This document shows positions 18,466 through 28,929 of a stretch of DNA of 57,179 bases, one piece after another. This stretch comes from Rhodobiaceae bacterium (GTDB lineage: Bacteria > Pseudomonadota > Alphaproteobacteria > Rhizobiales > TMED25), in assembly GCA_018651345.1 (NCBI GenBank), contig JABIEF010000027.1, positions 1-57,179 on the forward strand. The letters are read 5' to 3'. Positions within the stretch are counted from its first letter, which is position 1, and each line of letters begins with the position of its first letter. The notes below the pieces were generated by a model. It searched no databases, had not been told where the DNA came from, and saw only the letters and a list, made by a program, of their open reading frames with translations. The translations under genes and the position numbers were made by a program.

Positions 18466-19596
18466 ATGGAAGTTACTATAGATAGAAATAATTTCTTAAA
18501 AGCTTTAAACCACGTACAAAACGTTGTTGAGAAACGTAATACTATTCCAATATTATCAAATATTTTAATAATTGTAGAAGGAATTGGATTGAAGCTTATC
18601 TCAACTGATCTTGATATAGAGGTTATAGAAGAGATTGAGGCAGAAATCATAAGCGGCGGGAATCTAACTGCTCCCGCACATCTACTTTTTGATATTGTTA
18701 GAAAACTTCCTGATGGGGCACAGTTACTATTAAATAAAAACGATGATGAAGAATATTTAACTTTAAAGTCTGGTAAATCAAATTTTAAATTGCAAACCCT
18801 TCCTCGAAAAGATTTTCCTGAATTAACAAGTGATGATCATACTCATAAATTTATTATGGTTGGCAATGAATTAAAAAGACTGATTGATAGAACAAGGTTC
18901 GCAATATCTTCTGAAGAAACTAGATACTACTTAAACGGTATATACTTTCATGAAGCTAAAGCTAATAATGAAGAAGATAGCATCTCAATGATGAGGGCTG
19001 TTTCAACAGATGGCCACAGGTTAGCTCAGGCCGAGTTACCATTACCAGAAGGCGCCAAAGGGATGCCGGATGTTATTATTCCTAGAAAATCAATTGCAGA
19101 AATAAAAAAACTAACCGATGAGGTGGAAGGGGATATTGAAATATTTTTATCTCCAACTAAAATTAGATTTAATTTTAACAATATCCAGCTTACATCAAAA
19201 TTAATTGATGGAAAATTTCCTGATTATAAAAGAGTAATTCCATTTCAAAATGATAAAGTAATGATAGTCGAAACTAAATTTTTTGCTGATGCCGTTGATA
19301 GAGTTTCCACAATCTCTAGCGATAGAGGGAGAGCTATTAAATTATCTATAGGCGAAAACTTATTAACTTTATCTGTTACAAGTCCAGATTCTGGAACTGC
19401 CATAGAAGAAATACCTGTCATATATAATAGTGAACCAATTGAAATAGGGTTTAATTCTAAATATTTATTAGATATAACATCTCAGCTTATAAGTGATACA
19501 ACTAAATTCTTTTTTTCAGAATCTGGAGCTCCAAGCCTAATCAGAGATCCTGCCGACGAGGCTACTTTATACGTTTTAATGCCTATGAGAGTATAA
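18466..19596 (+). CDS. dnaN: DNA polymerase III sliding clamp (beta subunit)
   Basis: The beta clamp encircles DNA and tethers polymerase III and other partners. The 376-aa sequence has three clamp repeats, begins MEVTIDRNNFLKAL, has TDGHRLAQAELPLP mid-protein and ends in the conserved YVLMPMRV. It follows dnaA by 118 bases. That gap contains a TATAAT (18422-18427) without a good -35, so dnaN may be partly co-transcribed with dnaA. Confidence 0.97.
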   Translation: MEVTIDRNNFLKALNHVQNVVEKRNTIPILSNILIIVEGIGLKLISTDLDIEVIEEIEAEIISGGNLTAPAHLLFDIVRKLPDGAQLLLNKNDDEEYLTLKSGKSNFKLQTLPRKDFPELTSDDHTHKFIMVGNELKRLIDRTRFAISSEETRYYLNGIYFHEAKANNEEDSISMMRAVSTDGHRLAQAELPLPEGAKGMPDVIIPRKSIAEIKKLTDEVEGDIEIFLSPTKIRFNFNNIQLTSKLIDGKFPDYKRVIPFQNDKVMIVETKFFADAVDRVSTISSDRGRAIKLSIGENLLTLSVTSPDSGTAIEEIPVIYNSEPIEIGFNSKYLLDITSQLISDTTKFFFSESGAPSLIRDPADEATLYVLMPMRV

Positions 19597-19612
19597 AAAA
19601 CTTATATAAGCA

Positions 19613-19640
19613 CTTGCAGGTTAAAAAATATCTATTATAT
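19613..19640 (+). promoter_or_regulatory. Possible heat-shock (RpoH) promoter of dnaK
   Basis: CTTG at 19613-19616 is followed, 17 bases later, by ATTATAT (19634-19640). This fits the loose alphaproteobacterial RpoH pattern of CTTG plus an AT-rich -10 of the CYTAT type, except for the first base of the -10. The same stretch can be read as a sigma-70 promoter (TTGCAG, 18 bases, TATAAA). It lies about 90 bases upstream of dnaK. No CIRCE element is present. Confidence 0.4.
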
Positions 19641-19728
19641 AAATCATAGGGATTATTTTTTAATTTTAAATTTTTATATATAAAATAAGTAAAATAATAT
19701 TTATTAAGCTTAAGGAAAGGGTTTTTTA

Positions 19729-21639
19729 ATGGCTAAAGTAATTGGTATAGATCTTGGCACAACTAATTCATGTGTTGCTGTTATGGAGGGCAAAGAGCCA
19801 AAAGTAATTGAGAATTCTGAAGGTGCGCGTACTACGCCATCAATGGTCGCTTTTACAGAAGATTCTGATAGAATTATTGGGCTCCCAGCTAAAAGACAAT
19901 CTGTAACAAACCCTGAAAATACACTTTATGCAGTTAAAAGACTTATGGGAAGAAAATTTAATGATCCTCTAGTAAAGAAAGATAAAGATCTAGTCTCATA
20001 CTCAATAGCAAAAGCAGACAATGGTGATGCATGGGTTGAAGCAAGATCACAAAAATATTCACCTTCTCAAATATCTGCTTTTATCCTTCAAAAAATGAAA
20101 GAGACGGCAGAATCATATCTTGGTGAGGATGTAACACAAGCGGTAATAACAGTACCTGCTTACTTCAATGATGCCCAAAGACAAGCGACAAAGGATGCTG
20201 GAAAAATAGCAGGGTTAGAGGTTTTACGCATAATCAATGAGCCTACAGCTGCCGCACTTGCGTATGGTCTTGATAAAAAAAATGGGGAAATTATTGCAGT
20301 ATATGATTTAGGCGGTGGAACATTCGATATTTCCATACTAGAAATTGGTGATGGTGTATTTGAAGTAAAATCAACAAACGGGGATACCTTCTTAGGTGGG
20401 GAAGATTTTGACCTAAGATTAGTATCTTATTTAGCAGAAGAATTTAAAAAAGATCAAGGTATTGATTTATTGAAGGATAAACTTGCTCTGCAAAGATTAA
20501 AGGAAGCTTCAGAAAAAGCAAAGATTGAATTGTCTTCAACAACACAGACTGAGATCAATTTACCTTTTATTACAGCAGATCAATCTGGACCTAAACATCT
20601 AAACATAAAACTTACTAGAGCAAAATTTGAAAATTTAGTTGCTGATTTAATTGAAAGAACAATGATTCCGTGTGAAAAGGCAATTAAAGATGCTGGTCTA
20701 AAACCAGGAGAGATTAATGAAGTGGTGCTAGTTGGTGGGATGTCAAGAATGCCAAAAGTACAAGAAATGGTTAGTACATTTTTTGGTAAAGAACCACACC
20801 GTGGTGTAAATCCTGATGAAGTGGTAGCTATTGGTGCTGCAATCCAAGCGGGGGTTTTACAAGGTGATGTAAAAGATGTTCTTTTGCTAGATGTTACTCC
20901 ACTTTCTCTTGGTATTGAAACTTTAGGTGGTGTTTTTACTCGCCTAATTGATAGAAATACAACAATTCCAACAAAAAAGAGTCAAACATTTTCTACTGCT
21001 GAAGATAGCCAAGCGGCTGTTACTATTCGAGTTTTTCAAGGCGAAAGAGAGATGGCTACCAGTAATAAATTATTAGGTAACTTTGACTTAGTTGGAATAG
21101 CGCCTGCGCCAAGAGGAATACCTCAAATAGAGGTTACTTTTGATATTGATGCAAATGGTATAGTGAATGTGAAAGCAGAAGATAAGGCAACAAATAAAGA
21201 ACAATCTATAAAAATACAAGCTTCTGGTGGTTTATCGGATGAAGATATTGAAAAGATGGTTGCAGACGCTGAAAGTCACGCTGAGGAAGATAAATTACAA
21301 CGAGAACTTATTGAAGCTAAAAACCAAGCTGAAGCACTTATTCATAGTACAGAAAAAACATTAGAAGAGTATAGTGATAAAGTATCTGAATCAGATAAAA
21401 GTGTAATTGTAGATGCTATAGACGAACTTAAAAAATCTATACTATCAGAAAATGTAGTTGAAATATCCCAAAGTACTGAAACATTAACTCAAGCTTCAAT
21501 GAAACTTGGAGAAGCTATGTACAAAGAACAACAAAATGATTCAGAGAGTACTCTTGATGAAAACAACGAATCTTTTGATGGAGATGATGTAATGGATGCT
21601 GATTTTGAAGAAATCAAAGATAATAAAGATGAAGAGTAA
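19729..21639 (+). CDS. dnaK: Chaperone protein DnaK (Hsp70)
   Basis: DnaK is the ATP-driven Hsp70 that binds exposed hydrophobic peptides and cycles with DnaJ and GrpE. The 636-aa protein starts [18 protein letters not shown] and has the ATPase signatures [14 protein letters not shown] and [12 protein letters not shown], the interdomain linker [16 protein letters not shown], a beta substrate domain and a helical lid ending in acidic [10 protein letters not shown]. An AAGGAAAGGG Shine-Dalgarno region precedes the ATG. dnaJ follows after 77 bases; grpE is not in the window. Confidence 0.98.
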   Translation: MAKVIGIDLGTTNSCVAVMEGKEPKVIENSEGARTTPSMVAFTEDSDRIIGLPAKRQSVTNPENTLYAVKRLMGRKFNDPLVKKDKDLVSYSIAKADNGDAWVEARSQKYSPSQISAFILQKMKETAESYLGEDVTQAVITVPAYFNDAQRQATKDAGKIAGLEVLRIINEPTAAALAYGLDKKNGEIIAVYDLGGGTFDISILEIGDGVFEVKSTNGDTFLGGEDFDLRLVSYLAEEFKKDQGIDLLKDKLALQRLKEASEKAKIELSSTTQTEINLPFITADQSGPKHLNIKLTRAKFENLVADLIERTMIPCEKAIKDAGLKPGEINEVVLVGGMSRMPKVQEMVSTFFGKEPHRGVNPDEVVAIGAAIQAGVLQGDVKDVLLLDVTPLSLGIETLGGVFTRLIDRNTTIPTKKSQTFSTAEDSQAAVTIRVFQGEREMATSNKLLGNFDLVGIAPAPRGIPQIEVTFDIDANGIVNVKAEDKATNKEQSIKIQASGGLSDEDIEKMVADAESHAEEDKLQRELIEAKNQAEALIHSTEKTLEEYSDKVSESDKSVIVDAIDELKKSILSENVVEISQSTETLTQASMKLGEAMYKEQQNDSESTLDENNESFDGDDVMDADFEEIKDNKDEE

Positions 21640-21716
21640 TTTTATTTTTATTTAATCTTTTATCATTAAAATTGTTATTTATTAATATTAAAAAGTTATT
21701 AGGTATAGTTTAAATC

Positions 21717-22856
21717 ATGGCAAAACGTGACTACTATGAAACATTAGAAGTAAATAAAAGTTGTGATGATAAAAATTTAAAATCAGCTTTTAGAAAATTA
21801 GCAAAAAAATATCACCCTGATCATAATCCTGGTGACAGCGAAGCAGAGAATAAGTTTAAGGAGATCTCTGAAGCTTATGATCGTTTAAAGGATCCTGAAA
21901 GCCGAGCGGCTTACGACAGGTATGGACATTCAGCTTTTGAAAATAACAATACATCAAGAGGTGGAGCTGGATTTGATAGCAATTTTAGCTCTTCATTTTC
22001 TGATATATTTAATGATTTTTTTGGTGATGCTGGATCAAATAATCAAAATAGACAAGGAAACACAGGTAGAGGATCAGATTTACGATATAATATGGAAATT
22101 ACACTTGAAGATGCTTTCAAAGGAAAATCTGATACAATTAATGTAACAATGAGTGCTTCTTGTAACAAGTGTAGTGGCAGTGGAAGCCAAAAAGGTACAA
22201 GTCCTATTGATTGCCCTCAATGTCACGGATCTGGAAAAGTAAGAGCAAGTCAGGGTTTTTTCACGGTTGAACGCACATGTAGTTCTTGCCAAGGACAAGG
22301 TCGTATAATTGTAAATCCTTGTGAATCATGCAATGGACAGGGAAGAACACAGAAACCAAAAAAATTATCTGTAGAAATCCCAGCAGGAATCGAAGATGGC
22401 AACAGAATACGTTTATCTGGCCAAGGAGAGGCTGGAATCAGGGGGGGTTCTTCAGGAGATTTATATATATTTGTATCGCTAAAATCTCATAGTTTTTTTC
22501 AAAGAGATGGAGCTGATATTTTTTGTAATATACCAGTATCTATGCCAACTGCAGCACTTGGTGGACAAATAGAAATACCGACTGTTGATGGAGGTAAAAC
22601 TAGAGTTACTATTCCAGAAGGTTCACAAAATACAAAACAATTTAGACTTCGTGGAAAAGGTATGCCGATATTACGACAAAAAAGATTTGGTGACATGTAT
22701 CTCCAGATAACAGTTGAAACGCCGTTAAACTTATCAAAAAAACAGAAAGAGCTTCTAAAAGAATTTGAAAACCTATCAAGCAAGGAGAATAATCCTGAAA
22801 GTCATGGTTTTTTTGAAAAAATAAAGGAATTTTGGGGTGGTGTTAATAAACAATAA
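21717..22856 (+). CDS. dnaJ: Chaperone protein DnaJ
   Basis: DnaJ delivers substrates to DnaK and stimulates its ATPase. The 379-aa type I J-protein has an N-terminal J domain with the HPD motif ([10 protein letters not shown]), a Gly/Phe/Asn-rich linker (75-115), four CxxCxGxG zinc repeats ([32 protein letters not shown]) and a C-terminal substrate domain. It follows dnaK. An A/T-only hairpin lies just after its stop (22865-22882) but has no T-run. Confidence 0.98.
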   Translation: MAKRDYYETLEVNKSCDDKNLKSAFRKLAKKYHPDHNPGDSEAENKFKEISEAYDRLKDPESRAAYDRYGHSAFENNNTSRGGAGFDSNFSSSFSDIFNDFFGDAGSNNQNRQGNTGRGSDLRYNMEITLEDAFKGKSDTINVTMSASCNKCSGSGSQKGTSPIDCPQCHGSGKVRASQGFFTVERTCSSCQGQGRIIVNPCESCNGQGRTQKPKKLSVEIPAGIEDGNRIRLSGQGEAGIRGGSSGDLYIFVSLKSHSFFQRDGADIFCNIPVSMPTAALGGQIEIPTVDGGKTRVTIPEGSQNTKQFRLRGKGMPILRQKRFGDMYLQITVETPLNLSKKQKELLKEFENLSSKENNPESHGFFEKIKEFWGGVNKQ

Positions 22857-22922
22857 TTTTGAAGTATGAATTTTAATTCATATATCATACTATTAAAATA
22901 TTAAATAATAACGGTAACTAAA

Positions 22923-23723
22923 ATGAAAATTATAATAGCTGGTGCTTCTGGAAGAATGGGAAGGGAGCTTATAAAAAAAGCTCTTAGTAGTGATAAGTTT
23001 ACTATAGTTGGCGCTACAGAAAATCCTGAATCAGAATATATAAATCAAGACATAGGCGAACTTGTTGGTATTAAAAATACAGGAATTAAAATTTCATCAG
23101 ATATTTTGTATTTAGTAAAAGAAGCTGATGGTATTATTGATTTTACTAATCCATCAACCTCCATCGAAAATAGTATCATAGCAGCCCAGACGAGAATAGT
23201 TCACGTAATAGGAACCACAGGGTTTACAAACGATCAACATGAAAAAGTTGCCCTTTCAGCTATGCATGCAAAAATAGTACAATCTGGAAATATGAGTTTA
23301 GGCGTTAATCTATTATCAGAACTTACTAGAAGAGCAGCGCAAACTCTAAATAAAGATTTTGATATAGAAATTATTGAAATGCATCACAAAAATAAGATAG
23401 ATGCACCGTCTGGTACGGCATTATTGCTAGGAAAGTCGGCTGCAAAGGGAAGAAAAATTGATTTTAATAAAAATGCTGTATATAACAGAAACAGTATTAC
23501 CGGAGAGAGGGAAATTAACTCAATCGGCTTTGCAACTCTTAGGGGTGGTAGTATTGTTGGTGAACATGATGTTATCTTTTCTGGAGACGGAGAGACTATT
23601 AAATTATCACATTCAGCATCTGATAGAGGTATATTTGCACAAGGAGCCTTAGCCGCAGCATTATGGGCAAGAGATAAAAAACCAGGTCTATATTCAATGA
23701 TTGATGTGTTAGACTTAAAATAA
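22923..23723 (+). CDS. dapB: 4-hydroxy-tetrahydrodipicolinate reductase
   Basis: DapB reduces HTPA with NAD(P)H in the lysine/diaminopimelate pathway that feeds peptidoglycan synthesis. The nucleotide loop GASGRMGREL starts at residue 7, GTTGF is near 97, and the substrate motif EMHHKNKIDAPSGTA contains the catalytic His and Lys. The length of 266 aa is standard. It begins a small plus-strand run with gpmA 15 bases downstream. Confidence 0.97.
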   Translation: MKIIIAGASGRMGRELIKKALSSDKFTIVGATENPESEYINQDIGELVGIKNTGIKISSDILYLVKEADGIIDFTNPSTSIENSIIAAQTRIVHVIGTTGFTNDQHEKVALSAMHAKIVQSGNMSLGVNLLSELTRRAAQTLNKDFDIEIIEMHHKNKIDAPSGTALLLGKSAAKGRKIDFNKNAVYNRNSITGEREINSIGFATLRGGSIVGEHDVIFSGDGETIKLSHSASDRGIFAQGALAAALWARDKKPGLYSMIDVLDLK

Positions 23724-23738
23724 AAAATCAGGAAAAAT

Positions 23739-24368
23739 ATGAGTAAATTAATATTATTAAGACACGGTCAAAGTGAATGGAATAAATTAAATCAGTTCAC
23801 AGGATGGAAAGATGTAAATTTATCCCAAGAAGGAATGATTGAAGCAAAGTTAGCTGCTTTTGCAATTCAAAATTTAGAATTAGATATACACTTTGGGTTT
23901 ACAAGTAATTTAATTAGAGCTCAAAAGACTCTTGAAATTATCTTAAAAATTCTAAAATTAGAGAATATAAAAGTCGAAAAAAATATTGCGTTAAATGAAA
24001 GAGATTATGGAAAATTAACCGGTCTTAACAAAGACGAGGCAAGAAAAAAATGGGGTGAGGAACAAGTAAAAATATGGAGACGTTCCTATAATGTTGCTCC
24101 AGAGGACGGAGAAAGCCTAAAAGATACTTACGAAAGAGCGGTGCCTTATTTCGAAACCAACATAGTTCCAGAATTAAAAAAAGAACACAATGTGATTATA
24201 TCAGCTCATGGCAACTCTCTAAGATCCATAATCATGAATTTAGAAGAGTTAAATGAGAAGGAAATTATTGACGTTGAAATAGCAACTGGAACTCCGATAG
24301 TATATGAACTAGATAATAATTGTAAAATAATAAAAAAAACGGAATTACTAACCAAAAGATTTTGCTAA
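23739..24368 (+). CDS. gpmA: 2,3-bisphosphoglycerate-dependent phosphoglycerate mutase, short form
   Basis: GpmA interconverts 3- and 2-phosphoglycerate through a phosphohistidine. The phosphoacceptor His is in LRHGQSEWN at residues 7-15, the acid/base Glu in LNERDYGKLTG, and the second active His in SAHGNSLR near the C terminus. The length of 209 aa is the short form seen in many alphaproteobacteria, not the 250 aa of E. coli. A GGAAA ribosome site precedes the ATG. nth starts seven bases after its stop. Confidence 0.95.
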   Translation: MSKLILLRHGQSEWNKLNQFTGWKDVNLSQEGMIEAKLAAFAIQNLELDIHFGFTSNLIRAQKTLEIILKILKLENIKVEKNIALNERDYGKLTGLNKDEARKKWGEEQVKIWRRSYNVAPEDGESLKDTYERAVPYFETNIVPELKKEHNVIISAHGNSLRSIIMNLEELNEKEIIDVEIATGTPIVYELDNNCKIIKKTELLTKRFC

Positions 24369-24375
24369 AAATAAT

Positions 24376-25020
24376 ATGTCTTTAATGAAAAATAATATCG
24401 ATAAATTTTTTCATATACTAAAAATTAATAATCCAAATCCAAAGACAGATTTGTCTTATAAAAATGATTTTACTCTCTTAATTGCTGTTTTATTATCAGC
24501 TCAATCAACTGATATTGGGGTGAATAAAGCAACAAAAGAATTATTTATAAATATTGATACGCCCGAAAAATTTATAAAATTAGGAGAAGATAATTTAATT
24601 CAATATATTAAATCAATTGGATTATACAAAACAAAAGCAAAAAATATCATAGCCTTATGTAAAATCATAATAGCTGAATATAATGGTGTAATTCCAGACA
24701 CTCTAGAAAATCTCCAAAAACTCCCCGGAGTTGGAAGAAAAACAGCAAATGTTGTATTAAATATTGTATTTAACATACCAACTATTGCTGTTGATACTCA
24801 TATTTTTAGAGTTGGTAATAGAACAAAATTTGCTATAGGAGAAACTCCACTTAAAGTTGAGCAGGCTTTTTATAAAATAGTTCCTAGTCAATATTTAATG
24901 AATGCTCATAATTGGTTAATTCTACTTGGCCGATATATCTGTAAAGCAAGAAAACCAGAATGTTGGAAATGTCCTGTAATAGATTATTGTGGGTACGATG
25001 ATAAAAATATATTAAAATAA
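24376..25020 (+). CDS. nth: Endonuclease III
   Basis: Nth is a bifunctional DNA glycosylase/AP lyase that removes oxidised pyrimidines. The helix-hairpin-helix LPGVGRKTANVV contains catalytic Lys122, Asp140 lies in VDTHIFRV, and four cysteines (189, 196, 199, 205) in C-x6-C-x2-C-x5-C spacing bind the 4Fe-4S cluster. The length is 214 aa, or 211 if the ATG at 24385 is used, equal to the E. coli enzyme. Confidence 0.96.
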   Translation: MSLMKNNIDKFFHILKINNPNPKTDLSYKNDFTLLIAVLLSAQSTDIGVNKATKELFINIDTPEKFIKLGEDNLIQYIKSIGLYKTKAKNIIALCKIIIAEYNGVIPDTLENLQKLPGVGRKTANVVLNIVFNIPTIAVDTHIFRVGNRTKFAIGETPLKVEQAFYKIVPSQYLMNAHNWLILLGRYICKARKPECWKCPVIDYCGYDDKNILK

Positions 25021-25030
25021 GGCGATTAAA

Positions 25031-26017
25031 ATGAATGTGCTTTGCATTGGGAATGCTATTGTTGATATTCTTTCAGAAGTTAATGATAAATTTTTATTGG
25101 ATAGAGGCATGGAAAAAGGTTCTATGCACATGATAACAAAAAACCAATCTGACACACTGATATCTATTCTAGAAAATAATAAAAAATCATGTGGTGGAAG
25201 TGCTAGCAACACAGCTACTGGATTATCATCTCTTGGTTGTGAAGTTTCTTTTATAGGTAAAGTCGGCAAAGATATACTTGGCAATTATTTCAAAAAAGAT
25301 CTAAATAATTATAATATTAAAAAAGAATTTATAAGTACTGATGATAGTTTAGTAACTGGCAGATCTATAATATCAATAACTCCTGATAAAGAAAGAACAA
25401 TGAATACCTATCTAGGAGCATCAAGTATGCTATCAGATAAAGATATAACTATTGATATGTTTAAAAATATAAAGGGTGTGTTTATTGAAGGCTATTTATG
25501 GTATTTAAAATCTGGAAAAAAAATAATTAATAAAATAATTAAAGAAAGCAAAAAAAATAACGGCTATGTAGCACTATCTTTATCAGACAATATTTGCGTA
25601 GATATATATCGTGAAGAAATCATGAAATTAATTAAAGAGAATTCTATCACTTACTTATTTGGGAACAAAAGTGAATTATTAGCGCTACTAGAAACCACTA
25701 ATAAAAACGTAATGCTAAACAAAAGCCTAGAATTATCTGATTATATAAATAAAATAATTATTACAGATGGGTCAAATGGCTCTTATGTAATTGAAGGTAA
25801 ATGTATAAACCATGTAAAAGCAGCTTTACATAAAGAAACAATTGATACCACTGGCGCTGGTGATTTATATGCATCAGGGTTTCTAAAAGGAATAGATATG
25901 AATTTAAACGCTAGGGAGTGCGCACATTTAGGAAATTTATGTGGATCAGAAATTGTTAAAGTTATTGGCGCAAAACCAAATAAAAATTTAATTAATTTAA
26001 TTAAGAATATTTATTAA
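25031..26017 (+). CDS. PfkB-family carbohydrate/nucleoside kinase (adenosine-kinase-like)
   Basis: A ribokinase-fold kinase with the N-terminal GGSASNTATGLSSLG motif that closes on the sugar and the C-terminal DTTGAGDLYASGFLKG motif carrying the catalytic Asp and anion hole. The length of 328 aa and overall layout resemble the adenosine-kinase-like PfkB proteins of alphaproteobacteria, but substrate choice among adenosine, ribose and other sugars cannot be read from the sequence. Its stop is two bases from that of the convergent coaA. Confidence 0.85.
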   Translation: MNVLCIGNAIVDILSEVNDKFLLDRGMEKGSMHMITKNQSDTLISILENNKKSCGGSASNTATGLSSLGCEVSFIGKVGKDILGNYFKKDLNNYNIKKEFISTDDSLVTGRSIISITPDKERTMNTYLGASSMLSDKDITIDMFKNIKGVFIEGYLWYLKSGKKIINKIIKESKKNNGYVALSLSDNICVDIYREEIMKLIKENSITYLFGNKSELLALLETTNKNVMLNKSLELSDYINKIIITDGSNGSYVIEGKCINHVKAALHKETIDTTGAGDLYASGFLKGIDMNLNARECAHLGNLCGSEIVKVIGAKPNKNLINLIKNIY

Positions 26018-26019
26018 AT

Positions 26020-26970
26020 TTATATCTTTCTTAAAAGAACTTTCTCCACACTATGATCAGAGCTTTTTTTAAGAATTAGATCAGCTCTTTGCCTAGTTGG
26101 TAAAATATTATTTCTTAAATTTTTATAGTTAATATTTTTCCAAAGATCCTCAGCAATTTTTCTTGATTCAATATCAGTATAAGATGAATATTTATGAAAA
26201 TATGATTGTTTATCAATAAACGCAGTATTTTTTAATTCTAAAAAACGATCAACATACCATCTACAAATATTATCTTCCTCTGCATCGACATATATTGAAA
26301 AATCAAAGAAATCAGATACATATGGAATTAACTCTCCTTCCTTAGGAAGAGGAGCTGGCTGCAATACATTTAAACCTTCAACTATTAGAATGTCAGGTCT
26401 ATCTACGTTTATATACTCATCGTGAACAACATCATAGATTAAATGAGAATATATAGGTGCCCTTACATTCTCCTTACCGGCTTTAATATCAGTCATAAAT
26501 TTTAATAAGTTTGGTAAATTATAACTTTCCGGAAAACCTTTTTTTTCCATTAAATTTAATTTTTGTAATTCATAGTTTGGCATTAAAAATCCATCAGTAT
26601 TAACTAAGGCAACCTTTGGGTGATTGGACCATCTAGCTAATAAAGCTTGAAGAATTCTTGCTGTTGTACTCTTTCCTACAGCAACAGATCCTCCTATACC
26701 TATTATAAATGGAACTTTATGACTATCGTTTCCCAAAAAAGATTTAGTAGCAGCAAATAAGCCCTGTGTAGCAGCTACATAAAGATTTAATAACCTAGAT
26801 AAAGGTAAATAAACTTTCTCAACCTCTGTAATTGACATTGGCTCATTTAATCCCCTTAGGTTTTCTATATCATTCTGGTTAAGTGGTAATTTTGTATCAG
26901 CTCTTAATTTTGCCCAATCTTCTTTAGCAAAAATTGTATAAGGTGAATATATATGGTCTTGTTTTGTCAT
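26020..26970 (-). CDS. coaA: Pantothenate kinase, type I
   Basis: CoaA phosphorylates pantothenate, the first and controlled step of CoA synthesis. The P-loop is [17 protein letters not shown] around residue 95; TDGFLMPN and the VEGLNVLQ segment follow, as in E. coli CoaA. The length of 316 aa equals the E. coli enzyme. It is downstream of hisE in the same orientation, an order typical of alphaproteobacteria. With coaBC and coaE, most of the CoA pathway lies in the window. Confidence 0.96.
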   Translation of the reverse strand: MTKQDHIYSPYTIFAKEDWAKLRADTKLPLNQNDIENLRGLNEPMSITEVEKVYLPLSRLLNLYVAATQGLFAATKSFLGNDSHKVPFIIGIGGSVAVGKSTTARILQALLARWSNHPKVALVNTDGFLMPNYELQKLNLMEKKGFPESYNLPNLLKFMTDIKAGKENVRAPIYSHLIYDVVHDEYINVDRPDILIVEGLNVLQPAPLPKEGELIPYVSDFFDFSIYVDAEEDNICRWYVDRFLELKNTAFIDKQSYFHKYSSYTDIESRKIAEDLWKNINYKNLRNNILPTRQRADLILKKSSDHSVEKVLLRKI

Positions 26971-27008
26971 AATATAAAAAACATATAAATTATTATAAAA
27001 GTCTTATT

Positions 27009-27353
27009 TTATTTAATTTTTCTTGATTTTTTTTCTTCAATACCTGAAATACCATCTCTTTTTAACAACTCAAGAGAAATATCTTCTAAAGATAGGTCAT
27101 GCGATTCCAGCAATACCAATAAATGATATAAAAGATCTGCAGATTCCATTATTATATTTGGTATATCTTTATTTAACGATGAAATAATCAGCTCTACAGA
27201 CTCTTCACCAATTTTCCTTGAAATTAAATCTGGGTCAGACAATAATTTAGACGTGTAGGAAGTTTCAATATTAACTTTCTTTCTTTCTTTTATAATTTGA
27301 GAAAGTTTAACTATATAATCTATATTCATATTAATATTCTCTATGCTTTGCAT
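27009..27353 (-). CDS. hisE: Phosphoribosyl-ATP diphosphatase
   Basis: HisE hydrolyses phosphoribosyl-ATP to phosphoribosyl-AMP, the second step of histidine synthesis. The 114-aa protein has the MazG-like signature KIGEESVELIIS and ESADLLYHLLVLL with its metal-binding acidic residues. It is a separate gene; no hisI is fused or nearby. The start could also be the ATG at 27329. It sits 61 bases after hisF. Confidence 0.93.
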   Translation of the reverse strand: MQSIENINMNIDYIVKLSQIIKERKKVNIETSYTSKLLSDPDLISRKIGEESVELIISSLNKDIPNIIMESADLLYHLLVLLESHDLSLEDISLELLKRDGISGIEEKKSRKIK

Positions 27354-27414
27354 AAATAAAATCCTATCATCTACTTACAATATATCAAAAATTATTTTTT
27401 GTAAAAAACTCATA

Positions 27415-28188
27415 TCAATCAATCCTAATTTTAATGCCTTGGTTTCTCATATATTCTTTCGCTTCAAGTATTGTGTATTCACCAAAATGAAATATAGAAG
27501 CTGCTAAGACGGCATCAGCTTTTCCATCTATTATACCTGCCGCTAAATGTACAAGATTTCCAACCCCTCCACTGGCAATAACTGGTATTGTAACATTTGT
27601 TGACATTTCATTTGTTAAATCAACATCAAAACCTGATCTTGTTCCATCTTTGTCCATAGATGTTAACAATATCTCGCCAGCTCCATATTCGACCATTTTC
27701 TTTGCAAACTGAATAACATCAAGACCTGTTCTATTTCTCCCACCATGAGTATAAATCTCCCATCTACAATTTCCATACTTTTTGTTTTCTTTTTTAGCAT
27801 CCAGAGCTACCACGATACACTGTGAACCAAATTTATCTGCAGCTTCTTTTACGAATAAAGGGTTATTTATAGCTGCAGTATTAATTGATACCTTATCTGC
27901 ACCAGATAGTAATAACTTTCTTATGTCCTCAATAGTTCTTACACCACCTCCAACTGTGAGTGGCATAAAACATTGCTCTGCTGTTCTTGTTATTATATCA
28001 AATATAATTCCTCTATCTTCGTGAGATGCAGTAATATCCAGAAAACAAAGCTCGTCAGCGCCCTGCAAATCGTATATCTTGGCAATTTCTACAGGATCAC
28101 CGGCATCTTGTAGATCCAAAAAATTAACACCTTTTACAACTCTTCCCTTATCTACATCCAAGCAAGGAATTATTCTAGATTTTAACAC
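27415..28188 (-). CDS. hisF: Imidazole glycerol phosphate synthase, cyclase subunit
   Basis: HisF forms imidazole glycerol phosphate and AICAR from PRFAR with ammonia from HisH. The (beta/alpha)8 barrel starts [20 protein letters not shown], with the first catalytic Asp, and the second Asp lies in VVALDAKK. Phosphate motifs [10 protein letters not shown] and ASGGVG are in place. The length of 257 aa is normal. Its start overlaps the hisA stop by one base, so translation is probably coupled. Confidence 0.97.
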   Translation of the reverse strand: MLKSRIIPCLDVDKGRVVKGVNFLDLQDAGDPVEIAKIYDLQGADELCFLDITASHEDRGIIFDIITRTAEQCFMPLTVGGGVRTIEDIRKLLLSGADKVSINTAAINNPLFVKEAADKFGSQCIVVALDAKKENKKYGNCRWEIYTHGGRNRTGLDVIQFAKKMVEYGAGEILLTSMDKDGTRSGFDVDLTNEMSTNVTIPVIASGGVGNLVHLAAGIIDGKADAVLAASIFHFGEYTILEAKEYMRNQGIKIRID

Positions 28189-28928
28189 TACTTATCTTTC
28201 TTTATATTCTTAACTAAATTCAAAGCTTCTTTCGGATCTATTTTTTTATCATATAAAGCTCTTCCCATAATGGCTCCCATAAATATTTTATTTTCAGGAA
28301 GCATTAACTTGTTAATATCCTCAATAGATTTTAATCCTCCACTAACAACTACAGGTATTGAGATACTACTTGCTAGACTTCTAGACTCGTCTATATTAAG
28401 CCCTTTAAGAATACCGTCTCTATTAATATCTGTATGTATTATAGACCTTATTCCTATATCACAATATTTTTTTGCTAAATCTTCAACTCTAATATTTGTT
28501 GGTTTTTCCCATCCCTCGATAGAAATATATCCATCTCTAGAATCTAGGGCGATAGAAATAGAATTAGTGAAATTTTTCGCGGCTTCTATTACCAAATCTG
28601 GTTTATTAACTGCTACAGTTCCTAAAATGACACTATCAACACCTGCATTTAACCAAAATTCAATAGTTTTGAGGTCTCTGATTCCACCGCCTAACTGTAT
28701 TGACATTTTTGTTTTGTTAACAATTTCCAAAATTGTGTCAATATTTATCTTACTACTTGATACAGCAGCATCTAAATCAACAATATGTAACCAATCAAAA
28801 CCTAATTCTTGAAAAACAATAGCCTGGTCAGTTGGATTTCTATTATAAATCGTAGATTGATCCATCTGTCCTAGTTTAAGCCTAACACACTCATTATTTT
28901 TTATATCAATTGCTGGATAAAGTATCAT
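28188..28928 (-). CDS. hisA: ProFAR isomerase (phosphoribosylformimino-AICAR-P isomerase)
   Basis: HisA isomerises ProFAR to PRFAR. It is a barrel paralogue of HisF. The N terminus [17 protein letters not shown] places the first catalytic Asp in PAID, and the second is in [10 protein letters not shown]. The GGGIRDL and VSGGLKSI phosphate loops are visible. I chose ATG 28928 (246 aa) because homologues begin MILYPAID; a start at 28946 would overlap the end of hisH. Confidence 0.95.
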   Translation of the reverse strand: MILYPAIDIKNNECVRLKLGQMDQSTIYNRNPTDQAIVFQELGFDWLHIVDLDAAVSSSKINIDTILEIVNKTKMSIQLGGGIRDLKTIEFWLNAGVDSVILGTVAVNKPDLVIEAAKNFTNSISIALDSRDGYISIEGWEKPTNIRVEDLAKKYCDIGIRSIIHTDINRDGILKGLNIDESRSLASSISIPVVVSGGLKSIEDINKLMLPENKIFMGAIMGRALYDKKIDPKEALNLVKNIKKDK

Positions 28929-28929
28929 A

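Noticed and set aside
22865-22882. TATGAATT/AATTCATA hairpin after dnaJ as a terminator
   Set aside because: The stem is nearly all A/T and no T-run follows; such hairpins are expected by chance at this base composition.
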